Assembly: GCF_024679095.1 (NCBI RefSeq)
Contig: NC_066516.1
Span: 1,891,715 to 1,955,714, forward strand
DNA from: Eriocheir sinensis
Taxonomy: Eukaryota > Arthropoda > Malacostraca > Decapoda > Varunidae
Length of the DNA stretch: 64,000 bases
Direction: 5' to 3'
Both the position numbers and the translations under genes were made by a program. The first letter of the stretch is position 1, and each line of letters starts with the position of its first letter. Under the pieces are notes generated by a model. The model had not been told where the DNA came from and ran no database searches. It saw only the letters and a program-made list of their open reading frames with translations. This document shows positions 41,105 through 51,493 of the stretch, in pieces.

Positions 41105-42374
41105 CCTTTTTTTTTCTTTTTTTTTTACAGCTGAGACAGCTCAAGGGCGTAAAGAAAAGAATAAAAAAAGGACCGCTACTCACTGTTCCAGAACAGAGGT
41201 TATAGGAGTGTCCAAAATCAGAGGTCAATTTCGGGAGGAGAGGTGTCCTGATAGCCTCCTCTTGAAAGAGTTCAAGTCGTAGGCAGGAGGAAATACAGAT
41301 GAAGGAAGATTGTTCCAGAGTTTACCAGCGTGAGGGATGAAAGAGTGAAGATGCTGGATAACTCTTGCATAAGGGGCTTGGACAGTATAGGGATGAGCAT
41401 GAGTAGAAAGTCGTGTGCAGCGGGGCCGCGGTAGGAGGGGAGGCATGCAGTTAGCAAGTTCAGAAGAGCAGTCAGCATGAAAATATCGATAGAAGATAGA
41501 AAGAGAGGCAACATGGCGGCGGAATTTGAGAGGTAGAAGACTATCAGTAAGAGGAGGAGACCTGATGAGACGAAGAGCCTTTGATTCCACTCTGTCAAGG
41601 AGAGCTGTGTGAGTGCGCCCCCCCCCACACACACACACATGAGATGCATACTCCATACGAGGGCGGACAAGGCCCCTGTAAATGGACAGCAAATGTGCGG
41701 GGGAGAAGAACTGGCGGAGACGGTACAGAACGCCCAGCCTCGAGGAAGCTGATTTAGTAAGGGAAGAGATATGAAGTCTCCAGTTGAGATTTTGACTTAA
41801 GGATAGACCGAGGGTGTTTAGTGTTGAGGAAGGTGATAGCTGAGCGTTGTCAAAGAATAGGGGATAGTTGTTTGGAAGATTGTGTCGAGTGGATAGGTGG
41901 AGAAACTGTGTTTTTGAGGCGTTGAAGGACACCAGGTTCCTCTTGCCCCAATCGGAAATAATAGTAATGCCTGAGGCTAAGCGTTCTGTTGCCTCCAGCC
42001 TTGAATCGTTAAGTTCCTGTAGGGTGGATCTTCTATTAAAAGAAGTTGAGTAACGCAGAGTGGAATCATCGGCGTAGGAATGGATAGGACAGTTCGTTTT
42101 GGAAAGAAGATCATCAATGAACAACAGAAAGAGCGTGGGAGATAGGACAGAACCCTGTGGGACACCACTGTTAATAGGTTTTGGGGAAGAACAGTGACCG
42201 TCTACCACAGCAGAAATAGAACGGTCAGAAAGGAAACTGGAGATAAAGGTACTGAGAGAAGGATAGAAACCGTAGGAGGGTAGTTTGGAAAGCAAAGATT
42301 TGTGCCTGACCCTATTAAAAGCTTTTGATATATCCAGCGCAATAGCAAAGGTTTCACCGAAACGGCTAAGAGAG
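41105..42374 (-). mobile_element. Jockey/BS-like LINE family C copy 3, inserted in family D
   Basis: The plus-strand T-run (41106-41127) and the family C 3' block are followed by a 356-codon open frame, 42295 to 41225. It carries [81 protein letters not shown] and the C-terminal GHLSSRN. Upstream sequence to about 42374 continues the family (IALDISKAF-like). It is the most intact C copy but 5'-truncated: about 70 percent of the RT and the endonuclease are missing. A short C-rich slippage (CVCGGGR) replaces the WGGS seen elsewhere. Confidence 0.93.
41225..42295 (-). pseudogene. Family C RT C-terminal reading frame (356 codons)
   Basis: The frame runs from MLSKLPSYGFYP (internal Met) to the natural family stop after SGHLSSRN. 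The catalytic YADDST lies at about residue 75, and [15 protein letters not shown] lies at about 40. The thumb and a conserved C-terminal region (FSPAHLLSIYRGLVRPRMEY; LHSFIPHAGKLWNNLPSSVF) follow. There is no frameshift, which suggests a relatively young insertion. Confidence 0.9.
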
Positions 42375-43215
42375 GTGTCGCAAGGACATATTGAATATGG
42401 TTGTGAGGGAGGAGACTATTTCGCTCTTAGTTTCTTTAAGCAGTATAGGATATACTTTATCGGGTCCGGGACTTTTATTTGTTTTTAGTGAATGGAGAGC
42501 TTTAAGGCCTTCATCGGTTGTTATTTCAAAATTAGGCAATGCATGCTCGAGATTTACATTAGTACTGGTGCTGGTGGTAGTGGGAGGAAGACTGTTAGTA
42601 TTAAACACCGAGGAAAAGTAACTGTTTAAGAGGTTTGCAATGTGTTGGCTGTCAGTCACTAGTGCACCGTCGCTGTTTGTTAAAGGTCTAATTCCACTTC
42701 TGATCGCCTTTCTATTGTTTATGTGAGGGTGAGAGGAGGAGAAGAAGGGACGTGAGAAGGCGAGATGGAAGGAGGTGAAGGGAGGGCAAGAAGGTACACA
42801 AGAGGGCCAGAGGGAAGGGATGAAGGGAGGAGTACAAAGGAATAACTTAGGTATAAAGTGCCAAATAGGATTGGTGAGGGGAGAAGTGAGAAGTAGGAAA
42901 TGGGGAAAGAAGAGGAAAGGAATGGGAGGTTAACATGAGGGGAGAAGGGAGGAGGGAATAGAAAGGAGGATTTCTTGGGTATATAGTGCCGGAAAGGATT
43001 GAGGAGGGGAGAAGTCGGAAGTGGGTAATGAGGTGAGGTGAGAAAAGAAGCGGGAAGGCAGAGAAGAGGGGAGAGTGGAGGAAGGAATGGGCAGGGGCAC
43101 AAATTAAATATAAAGTGCCGTATACGATCGGTGAGGGGAGAAGTGGGAAAATGGGGAATGGGGAAAGGAGAGAAAAGGAACAGTAGGGGAAAAAAGAAGG
43201 GAAAGGTGAATAGGG

Positions 43216-44401
43216 CATAGCTGGGCGTTATCGCGATAAGTTATCGCGATACTTTATCGCTGATAACCAAATCGGGTTATCGGCCATCCGCTACTTATTT
43301 AAATATATATCGGTATCTTCGTTACTTTTGTAACCAAACTAGCGATAATCGCTACTTTTTTCCGCCTCTCAGAAAAAAAACCGTTGTCTCCTCCCTACTG
43401 AGCATGCGTGGCCGGGCGCCCGGTGTTGTATGAAAAAACTTCGGGGTATGAAATATCTTCGGTGAAGAGATTTCATACTTAGATCATCAACATTGAAACA
43501 CAAGGTTATTTTTTATGTTACACTCAAAAATCAATATATCAAAGAGAAAAATCATTTAACTTTGCCCAAAAAATGATTATTCACTGCCTCAAATTTGATA
43601 TTCCATATTAGTTTGTGAGCATGCCATGGTATTGAAGGCGCCCGGTGTTGTGTTATTTGGTGTCCCATCGTCAAAAGCTGGCGCTTTTGTTTACAAACAC
43701 TGGTCTCTCGTGAACTGCGCATGTTCAGACCAGTAAGCGTAGCCCTGTACAGTCTCACAAAGCTTTTTAACACATTAAAAGTTGCTGGAAGGCTGAATCA
43801 GACATACAGTACCACCATCCTTGCTGTTTCTAGAACGACACTGTACATATAAATACAACTCGAACAGAGTGTCGTTCTAGAAACAGCAAGGATGGTGGTA
43901 GTGGCACTGTATGTCTGATTCAGCCTTCCAGCAACTCTTAATTACGGTTAAAAAGCTTTGTGAGACTGTACAGGTCAAGGCTTTCTGGTCTGAGCATGCT
44001 CAGTTCACGAGAGACCAGTGTTTGTAAACAAAAGCGCCAGCTTTTGACGGTGGGGACGCCAAATAACACAACAGCGGTTCAGGCGTTTCAGGTATTACCG
44101 TCCATATGTACGTGTCAACGTGTGGTTTTCAGGTTTTGTAAGTTTTCTAAAATACAGATAATGAAAATTTTAATTCATCTATGTTTTTTTTTTATTTGAA
44201 ATATTAATATAGTATCGTTTTCGCCTATCGGACTTATCGCTAGCTAGTATCGGAATTGTGGATTTATATCGTGTATCGGTTATCGGTTATCGCCTATATT
44301 TGTGTCTCCAGTTAACGAATATCGGTTATCACCAATAAGGTTTTCCATTATCAGTTATCGGTTATCGGGAATAAGGTTTTCTGTTATCGTGCCCATCTAT
44401 G
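43216..44401. mobile_element. hAT-like non-autonomous DNA transposon 2 with internal hairpin
   Basis: An exact 8-bp duplication GAATAGGG (43208-43215 and 44402-44409) brackets 1186 bp. The ends are CATAGCTGGGCG and the reverse complement of CATAGATGGGCA, a 12-bp terminal inverted repeat with two mismatches. Many TTATCG/CGATAA hexamers crowd both ends, like hAT subterminal binding sites. No transposase frame exists. The centre is a long hairpin (43647-44072). Confidence 0.9.
43647..44072. repeat. Long hairpin, arms about 200 bp, loop 25 bp
   Basis: The left arm 43647-43842 and right arm 43868-44072 are near-perfect reverse complements (GTTGTGTTATTTGG outside, AGAACGACACT inside). Differences are scattered single bases and short gaps. 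Confidence 0.93.
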
Positions 44402-44705
44402 GAATAGGGAATGAACTGGAGGATAACGTAAGTATATAATGACGTTGAAGGTTGATGAGGGGAGAAATGGGATGCTGGGGATGGGGAAAGGAGAGGAAAG
44501 AAGCGGGAGAGGAAAGAAGAGGGAAGGAGGTGATGGACAAGGGGATAACTTAAGTAGATAAAGACGTAGAGAAGTGAAAAGTAGGGAATGGGGAAAGAAG
44601 AGGTAAGGAGCGCGAGGGGACAGAAGAGGGGAGAGGGGAGGAGGTGGTGGACAGGGGGATAACTTAAGTATATAGTGCAGCACGGGGTTTTTGATGGGAG
44701 GGGTT

Positions 44706-45120
44706 AAGGGAGGGAAGGGGACGGAGAGTTAGGAGCGTGAGGGGAGTGTGCCTTCAGGGCGGGAAGATCTAACTTTATGGCCGGGACGGAAAGAGATTAA
44801 AGGCGAGGACGAGGCAGGAGGAGGAGGAAAGAGAAAAAATGGAATGGGCGAAAAGATGGAAAGAAGAACGGGAGGAAGGAAGGATGAAAGGAAGGGAGGA
44901 TGGATGGATGGATGGATGGATGGATGGATGGAAGGAAGGAAGGAAGGAAGGGAAAAAGGAAGTAACGAAAGGAGGGAAAGAAGAGAGAAAGATTGGAGGA
45001 AGGTAGCGAAAGAAGGAGAAAGGATGAAAAAGGGGAAGAGATGGCAAGGAAAGGAAGAAAGGCAGGAGATGGAAAAGAAAGAAAAGAAGAAAGGTAGAAA
45101 TAATTGAAACACAAAAGGTA
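44706..45120. repeat. Purine-rich low complexity with (GGAT)n
   Basis: It contains a GGAT run at about 44889-44930 and GGAA repeats. The overlapping frames on both strands are compositional. Confidence 0.85.
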
Positions 45121-45299
45121 ACAAAGCTTGTTGGTTTATGACAATGGTGCGTGTTTTAGTGATTTAATCAATCATTTCGTCAGTTTTTTCAGTGACCTGA
45201 GGAATAGATCAATGCACTAGCTGCACCTTCGAGCGAGGCCGTCCACTTCACTCCTGAGCGAGCCCCCCCCAAGCGAACTTCATGGCTAAGTCTGACTAT
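45121..45299. other. Unassigned sequence
   Basis: About 180 bp with no recognisable feature. Confidence 0.35.
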
Positions 45300-46590
45300 A
45301 AACATTACTGATCTGTTCTCAACTCAAAATCTCAAATGGAAACTTTGAATCTCATATCATGTTAGGAATTAGGTCAGTTAACCAGGGGATTAGACAAATT
45401 AACTATTTCCCTTATGGAACTAATCTCGGGCCAAGAGTTCAAGCCAACTAAGAGTATCGTCTAATAAGCCTTGGATGGTACTTACATACTTCGCGCATCG
45501 GCTCCCAGACCGAGACAGTATCTCCATATTCACTGCCTGAAGACTAAACACATTTACCATGCAAGGAATAACAATAGTTCAGTGTTTCCTTTCATGAAAT
45601 AATAAATAATTGCCCTTGCGGCAAGGATAATTTAACCAATCGAAAGCCACGCCATCTGGCGAGGGAAATTCAAAATACCCCTTCAGACCCACGTGGTTGG
45701 CCTCCGACCCACTACATCACCTGCTCTCAAGCAGTCAACACCTTCAGCGCTTCGCCCCACATTAACTCGCAACAGTGCTGACGTAAACTTGATTCTCGAG
45801 GACAACAGGACTCTTCCAGGACTTAATTCAAGAGACCACTACTTTTGAAACCCCTTCGAAAGATAAGTGCCTCCTACAGTGATTACAAATAGGTATTTTT
45901 ATCGGGCCTGTTAGGATTATCATTGTAACGCTGGGAGGTGCTTGTTGGGGGAAGCCCGGCACCCCCGATGAATTATTGGTAAGTGGTATGTGGGTGCCTT
46001 TTTGTGGAGTTTGTTCTGGTGTCTTGCGAGAAAACATAACCGTTGGGTACGGTAAATTCATTGTACTACAACAATCATGCTAGAGCAGCTTCTTCGAAGA
46101 TTAGGCGTTCCGTATCGTATCCACCAGTCATTCCCCCCATACATTGTCTAACTATATACAATAGCCTTGTCTCTCCTGTATGGAATATGCCTTTCATATG
46201 TGTGAACGGGGGAGGGGGGTTACAAACGCACATTTCGTAAGAACAGAGTGAAGTCAAACGCTTTCCGTCTCATCACCTATCCATCTCTTATTGACTGTCT
46301 TCTAAAAGTCCGCCGCAATGTTGCTTTCCTTTCTATGTACTATCGATATGTTCATGCAACCTGTTCTCTTAAATCTGCCAAATGCATGGCTCCACCACTC
46401 CCGCGACCTCGCTGCCCAAGTTCCTAATTCATGAGTTAGCCAGTATTTTTTCCATATCTTTAACGGGTAAACTCTGTAACAGACTTTTCTAATCTGCATT
46501 TTCTCCTTCTTCGGGATTATCAAGACAATCCCCGACCGACTTTGCCCCCAATTTTCGGCTTCTGTCTTCTTTAAAGGAATAGTGAATAAC
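45300..46590 (+). mobile_element. Jockey/BS-like LINE family C copy 4, old, split by a solo LTR
   Basis: AACTCAAAATCTCAAATGGAAAC (about 45320) aligns with the NLNWRLHISS block of family C. After the LTR the copy resumes at 46078 with GCAGCTTCTTCGAAGATTAG (SASSRLGVLYR block), SLVSPVWNMPFIC, SEVKRF, YYRYVHATCS-like and GKLCNRLF, and fades at about 46590. Many frameshifts make it the most decayed C copy. Confidence 0.75.
45360..46073. mobile_element. Solo LTR of an LTR retrotransposon
   Basis: It starts TGTTAGG and ends ACAACA (TG...CA with 4-bp TGTT/AACA inverted ends), 714 bp, with the 4-bp duplication ATCA at 45356-45359 and 46074-46077. It has no internal coding region. Removing it and one ATCA gives sequence that aligns without a gap to the ISSLTKSASSRLGVLYR region of other family C copies. 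Orientation is not certain and the superfamily is not determined; a 4-5 bp duplication fits Gypsy or Bel-Pao. Confidence 0.8.
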
Positions 46591-46639
46591 CAACTTTTTT
46601 ATACACATTTCTGTCTCCATTGGTGTATAAAACAAAAAT

Positions 46640-46992
46640 ATATACGCATATACATACATACATATTTTAATTCATACATACATGAATACATGCAAACATT
46701 CATATTAATATATACATACCAACAAACACAAATACATGCATAGAGATAAATATATGCATGCATTCATATATGTATGTATAAGTCCACACATACATATATA
46801 CATACATACATACCTAAATACATACATAAATACATACATACATAAATACAAACATACAGACAGATAGACATGAACCCACACAAATATATACATACAGATA
46901 ATTAAAGTGATTGATATAGAAAGAAAACATATGAACATATATAACACTCCATCATACATGCGTACATACATACATACATACATACATATATA
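46640..46992. repeat. (CATA)n-rich region
   Basis: Interrupted TACA/CATA tetranucleotide repeats over about 350 bp, ending against the T-run of a family C copy. Confidence 0.92.
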
Positions 46993-49340
46993 CATTTTTT
47001 TACAGCAAGGGCGATAGCTCAAGGGCACAAAACAAAAAGTCGACAAAAAAGCCCGCTATAGGCGCTCCTGCAATTAACCCAAACAGAATACGAGTAAGAT
47101 GCCAAAAGAGAGGTCAATTTCAGGAGGAGAGGTGGCTTGACACTCCTCTCTTGAAAAAGGTCAAGTCATAGGCAGGAGGAGATACAGACAAAGGAAGGCT
47201 GTTCCAGAGTTTACCAGAGAGGGAGATAATAGAATGAAGATGCTGGTTTACTCTTGCGTAAGGGATTTGGACAGTATAGGGGTGAGCAGGAGTAGAAAGT
47301 CGAGTGCAGTGAGGCCACGGGAGAGAAGGAGGCATGCAGTTACCAAGTTCAGAAAACCAGTCAGCATAAAAATATCGCTAGAAGATAGAAAGATATGCAA
47401 CACTGCGGCAGAATTTAAGAGGTAAGAGACTGTCAGTAAGAGGAGGGGAGTTGATGAGGCGAAGAACCTTTGACTCTACTCTGTCCTAGAGGGCTGTATG
47501 TGAGGAGCCCCCCACTCGTGAGATGCATACTCCATACGAGGGCGGTCCCTTTGTATATGGACACATATGTGCTGGGGAGAAGAACTCAAGAAGACTATAC
47601 AGAACGCCTAACCCCGAGGAAGCTGATTTATTAAGAGAGTAGATAATGAAGTTTCCAATTAAGATTTTGAGTTAAGGATAGACCGAGGATGTTTAGTGTA
47701 GAAGGTGACAACTGAGTGTTATTGAAGAACAGGGGATAGGTGTTTGGAAGATCGTGTCGAGTTGAGAGGTGGCGTTGAAGGGCACCAGGTTCCTTCTACT
47801 CCAGTCAGAAAAGATAGCAAGATCTGTGTTTAAGTGTCCTACAGCCTCCAGTCTAGAGTCTTGTAATTCCTGTTGGGAGGGTCTTCTATTGAAAGAATTT
47901 AAATATTGCAGAGTGGAGTCATCAGCGTACGAGTGGATAGGACAGTTAGTTTTAGAAAGAAAATCACTGATGTATAATAGAAGGAGAGTGGGACATAGGA
48001 CAGAACCCTGCGGGACATCACTGTTAATAGGTTTAAGGGGAAGAACAGTAACCATCTACCACAGCAGAGATAGAACGGCCGGAAAAGAAACTAGAGAAAA
48101 AGATACAGAGAGAGAGAAAGAATCCGTAGGAGGGTAGTTTAGAAAGCAAAGACGTGCCAGATATTGTCGAATGCTTTCGAAATGTCTAAGGCAACGGTGA
48201 AAGTTTCACCGAAACGGCTAAGAGAGGATGCCCAGGAGTCAGTTAAGAAAGCAAGATCATCAGTAGAATGCCCCTTGCGGAACCCGTATTGGTGATCAGA
48301 TAGAAGATCAGAAGTTGACATGCTTATGAATCTTCCGGTTAAGGATTGATTCAAAAGCTTTAGAAAAACAGGAAAGCAAATATATAGGACGGTAGTTTGA
48401 GGGACTGGAACGGTCACCCTTCTTAGGCACAGGCTGTATGTAGGCGTACTTCCAGCAGGAAGGAAAGGTAGATGCTGAAAGGCAGAGACGAAAGAGTTTG
48501 ACCAGGCAGGGTGCCAGCATTGAAGCATAGTTTTTAGGGACAATAGGAGGCACTCCATCAGGCCCATAAGCCTTCTGAGGATTGAGGCCAAAGAGGGCAA
48601 GGAAAACATCATTTTTAAGAATCTTAATATCAGGCATAGCGGAGTCAGATTGGGGACGAGTAGGAGGAATATGCCCAGAATCGTCCAGAGTGGAGTTTTT
48701 ACAGAAAGTCTGAACGAAGAGTTCAGCCTTAGAGACAGATGAGACGCCAGTGCCCCCGTCAGGATTAAGGAGAGAAGGGAAAGATGAAGAAGTAAAACTG
48801 AAGGAGATATTTTTGGCTATAGTCAAACCATTTCAAATAGTCCGTTGAGGCGTTCGACTCCGCGGGTCCTTTCCTCCCCTCTGCTCTGCCACACAGTCCC
48901 AACACCTATTTTTCTCTTTCATATCTAACCTATAGGTAACATATGTGTGGAAGAGATAGGTGTTGGGACGGTGCGGCAGAGCAGAGGGGAGGAAAGGACC
49001 CGCGGAATCCAACGCCTCAACGGATTATTTGAAAAGGTTTGACTAAAGGTACTAGAAATCCCTGGAAAAATTAGAGGAAGCAAAGTTGCAGCATTTTCTA
49101 CTAATGAAGGAGTTTTTGGTCAGTCGGAGAATAGATTTAGCACGATTCCGGGCAAAAATGCAAAGATCATGGTCAGCAGGAGTGTGAAAGCTCCGATTCC
49201 TTTTGTGAGCTGCCTCTATCTTTCATAGCACGAGAATAAGCGTGATTGAATCAAGGCTTTTTGGCCTGGCAGGTAGAAAAAGAATGTGGAATGTGTGCCT
49301 CCATTCCAGAGACAATCACCACAGTGATGCGCTGGGCACA
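46993..49340 (-). mobile_element. Jockey/BS-like LINE family C copy 5, longest C copy, split by a MITE
   Basis: The 3' T-run and block (46993-47160) are followed by the C-terminal frame (47335 to 47120), RT fragments (48055 to 47693 with NSDVPQGSVLCPTLLLLYI) and the finger/palm frames 48612 to 48139 and 48826 to 48308. The latter read GLNPQKAYGPDGVPPIV, CLVKLFRLCLSASTFPSCWK, PVPKKGDRSSPSNYRPI, QYGFRKGHSTDDL and VALDISKAFDNI. The pre-RT region continues beyond the MITE to about 49340 (FHTPADHDLCIFARNRAKS-like). It is a frameshifted pseudogene, truncated by CA/CATA repeats. Only this copy shows the sequence upstream of the RT. Confidence 0.9.
48822..49043. mobile_element. Palindromic MITE (222 bp) with TA target duplication
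   Basis: It begins GTCAAACCATTTCAAATAGT and ends with near-exact reverse complement, TA on both sides (48820-48821 and 49044-49045). The two halves pair over about 95 bp each with a central unpaired region around 48915-48950. It interrupts the pre-RT region of a family C copy. The TA duplication suggests a Tc1/mariner-type mobiliser, but no transposase is present. Confidence 0.85.
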
Positions 49341-49397
49341 CACACACATACATACATACATACATACATATACTGTGATATACACACATACATACAT
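49341..49397. repeat. (CA)n/(CATA)n microsatellite
   Basis: Truncates the family C copy 5 on its 5' side. Confidence 0.92.
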
Positions 49398-49602
49398 AAA
49401 AGCAGAATGACAGACACACACGCAGATAAACAAAAAAAGGAATACAGAAACAAATGCAAAACGACAGCACCAACAATTAACAACAGCCAGCAGCCATGAC
49501 ACAACAAACATAAAACCAACAACAAACAAACAGGGAAACAAACAAGTAGGCAGACACACTAATAAACAATAACAGCATGAACGTGTCATCAGCTTTCAAT
49601 AT

Positions 49603-49696
<94 letters not shown>

Positions 49697-50003
49697 TCAT
49701 TTTGCTGTTGTGTTTCTTCTCCACAAAGGGAACGGTGACTTCAAACAGTGTTGGGTTGAGTTGTGTCGTGGTATGCTGTCGCTCACACACACACTCGCTA
49801 GGTAAGTGAGTAATGAGTGCGTCTTATTTTTTACAATTATCTTTTTAGCATACTACAACATCTCGCAAGTCCATACAGACATTCCAGTGAAAATATATCA
49901 AGATCTATGAGTCAGCCAAACATTCTCTCTATCTATCAGTCCATCTATCTATCTATCTATCTATTTCATTTCAACAACAGTTTCGTAAGGGCAAAAACGA
50001 TTA

Positions 50004-50056
<53 letters not shown>

Positions 50057-50348
50057 CTATCTGTCCAACACGAATGGGTCGAGAATAGAAAGCTATGACA
50101 AACTAATCGACGATAGGAAGTAAAGAGAACACTAGATGGAGGTCAGAAGATAGTAGTGCTGGAGTGTATTCCATAATTGAAGTGGTGCAAAAACTGAAGG
50201 ACTGGAGCTTCTTCATAACAACATTATTAGATTTCCGGGAGAGTGCCCGACCACACGGCTAGATGAACGAGAGATTTCATAACGAGAGCAAAATTGTGTG
50301 GTAATGGAGCGACGGGAAGCGTGGGTGGTAATAACAAATGGGAAGAAG

Positions 50349-50388
<40 letters not shown>

Positions 50389-50579
50389 CAGAAAGGAGGG
50401 AAAGAAAAAAGGAAGGAAGAAAGGGGAGAAGGAAAAAGGAAAAGTGTAAAAGTAATTAAATAAAAAATGAGGTGGAAAGAAGGAGAGAGAGAGAGAAAGA
50501 ATGAAAGAGAGAGAAAGGGGGAGAAGGAAGCTTTCATAAACAAACAAAAACATGCACACAAAGGGAACAACAGAAGCAC
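49398..50579. other. Unassigned sequence with several microsatellites
   Basis: Contains TG (49603-49656) joined to GA (49656-49692), CTAT (49935-49966), TG (50007-50050) and GA (50352-50386). The rest has no recognisable gene or TE. Confidence 0.5.
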
Positions 50580-50580
50580 G

Positions 50581-50658
<78 letters not shown>

Positions 50659-50815
50659 AGCAGCAACAACAAAAAGAACAAAAAAAAAACAAGAACGACA
50701 ACAATAGCAACAACAAAAACAAAAACAAAAAACAATAACAACAACAAAAACAACAACAACAACAGCAACAACAAGAACGACAATAGCAACAACAACAACA
50801 AAAAAAAAAAATCAT
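50580..50815. repeat. (CAA)n trinucleotide repeat
   Basis: About 235 bp of CAA/AAC with AG and A-run interruptions. It yields poly-Asn, poly-Thr or poly-Gln frames that have no flanking protein. Confidence 0.95.
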
Positions 50816-51417
50816 AGAAGCACAATAAGCGATTCCCGGAGGACGATCCCCGCAGATTTATTTATGTTTTTTCCCGTCTCATAGCCGTCCCCCTCCGCCA
50901 CGTCGCGCACTGTTCCCCTCGCCCCATCGTAATGCTATACTCCTCGTAAACAACAATGAATCCCCCTGAGTCGAAATGTGCGGCACCTTCCTCTCCATCT
51001 ACCCGACCTCTCGGTTCCTTCCGTATAGCCTCACACCAATATGATAACATATCAGTGGAGCTCACCGATATCCTGAACAAAGACACTACAGTAAATACAT
51101 TTTGCTGCTACTGCTGCTGATGCTACTACAACCAATACATATACTACCAATACATACATACATTCTACTACTACTACTACCACTACCACTGCTACAACTA
51201 CGACGACTACTACTTTTTCTACTACTATTACTGTTACTACTACATACTACCACTACTACTTCCGTACTGTCACTAAAATTTACAATATTATTAAAATTGC
51301 TGCTGTTAGTATACTTCTATAATCACTAATTCTGCTACTACAATAACAATAACACTTCCTTTTTCTATTAAAACGCTCACTACTATCATCATCACTATTG
51401 TTACTATACAACAACTA
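50816..51417. other. Unassigned sequence, CTA-rich at 51100-51260
   Basis: About 280 bp of ordinary sequence, then a decayed (CTA)n stretch. No gene recognised. Confidence 0.45.

Positions 51418-51492
<75 letters not shown>
51418..51492. repeat. (AAT)n trinucleotide repeat
   Basis: About 75 bp of AAT ending where the family G reading begins (imperfect units continue to about 51530). Confidence 0.95.

Positions 51493-51493
<1 letters not shown>

Larger units (their letters stand above)
39625..42722 (-). mobile_element. CR1-like LINE family D copy, split by family C
   Basis: The 3' end carries a tandem decamer GAATTACATA (plus-strand sense) at 39631-39650, followed by the family D 3' untranslated block shared with 56432. 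On the minus strand the thumb and C-terminal region (frame 40269 to 39814) and RT (frame 41073 to 40345) follow, with intact [63 protein letters not shown] and NKFADDTK. A frame change near 40345-40270 separates RT and thumb. At 41104 the copy is interrupted by a family C element and resumes at about 42375 with the pre-RT region (KTNKSPGPDKVYPILLKE, 42659 to 42366). It ends at about 42722 against a minisatellite. Confidence 0.92.
42730..44705. repeat. Purine-rich minisatellite, period about 114-130 bp, split by a hAT-like element
   Basis: Landmarks of the form GTATAAAGTGCC occur at 42851, 42979 and 43108. After the inserted element they continue at 44432, 44554 and 44668. Spacings are 128, 129, (130 after removing the 1194-bp insert plus duplication), 122 and 114. 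Each unit continues with GAGGGGAGAAGTGGGAA and GGGGAAAGGAGAGGAAAG-like purine sequence. Confidence 0.85.

Noticed and set aside
50388..50825. Poly-Leu, poly-Asn and poly-Cys frames
   Set aside because: All are frames of one (CAA)n array.
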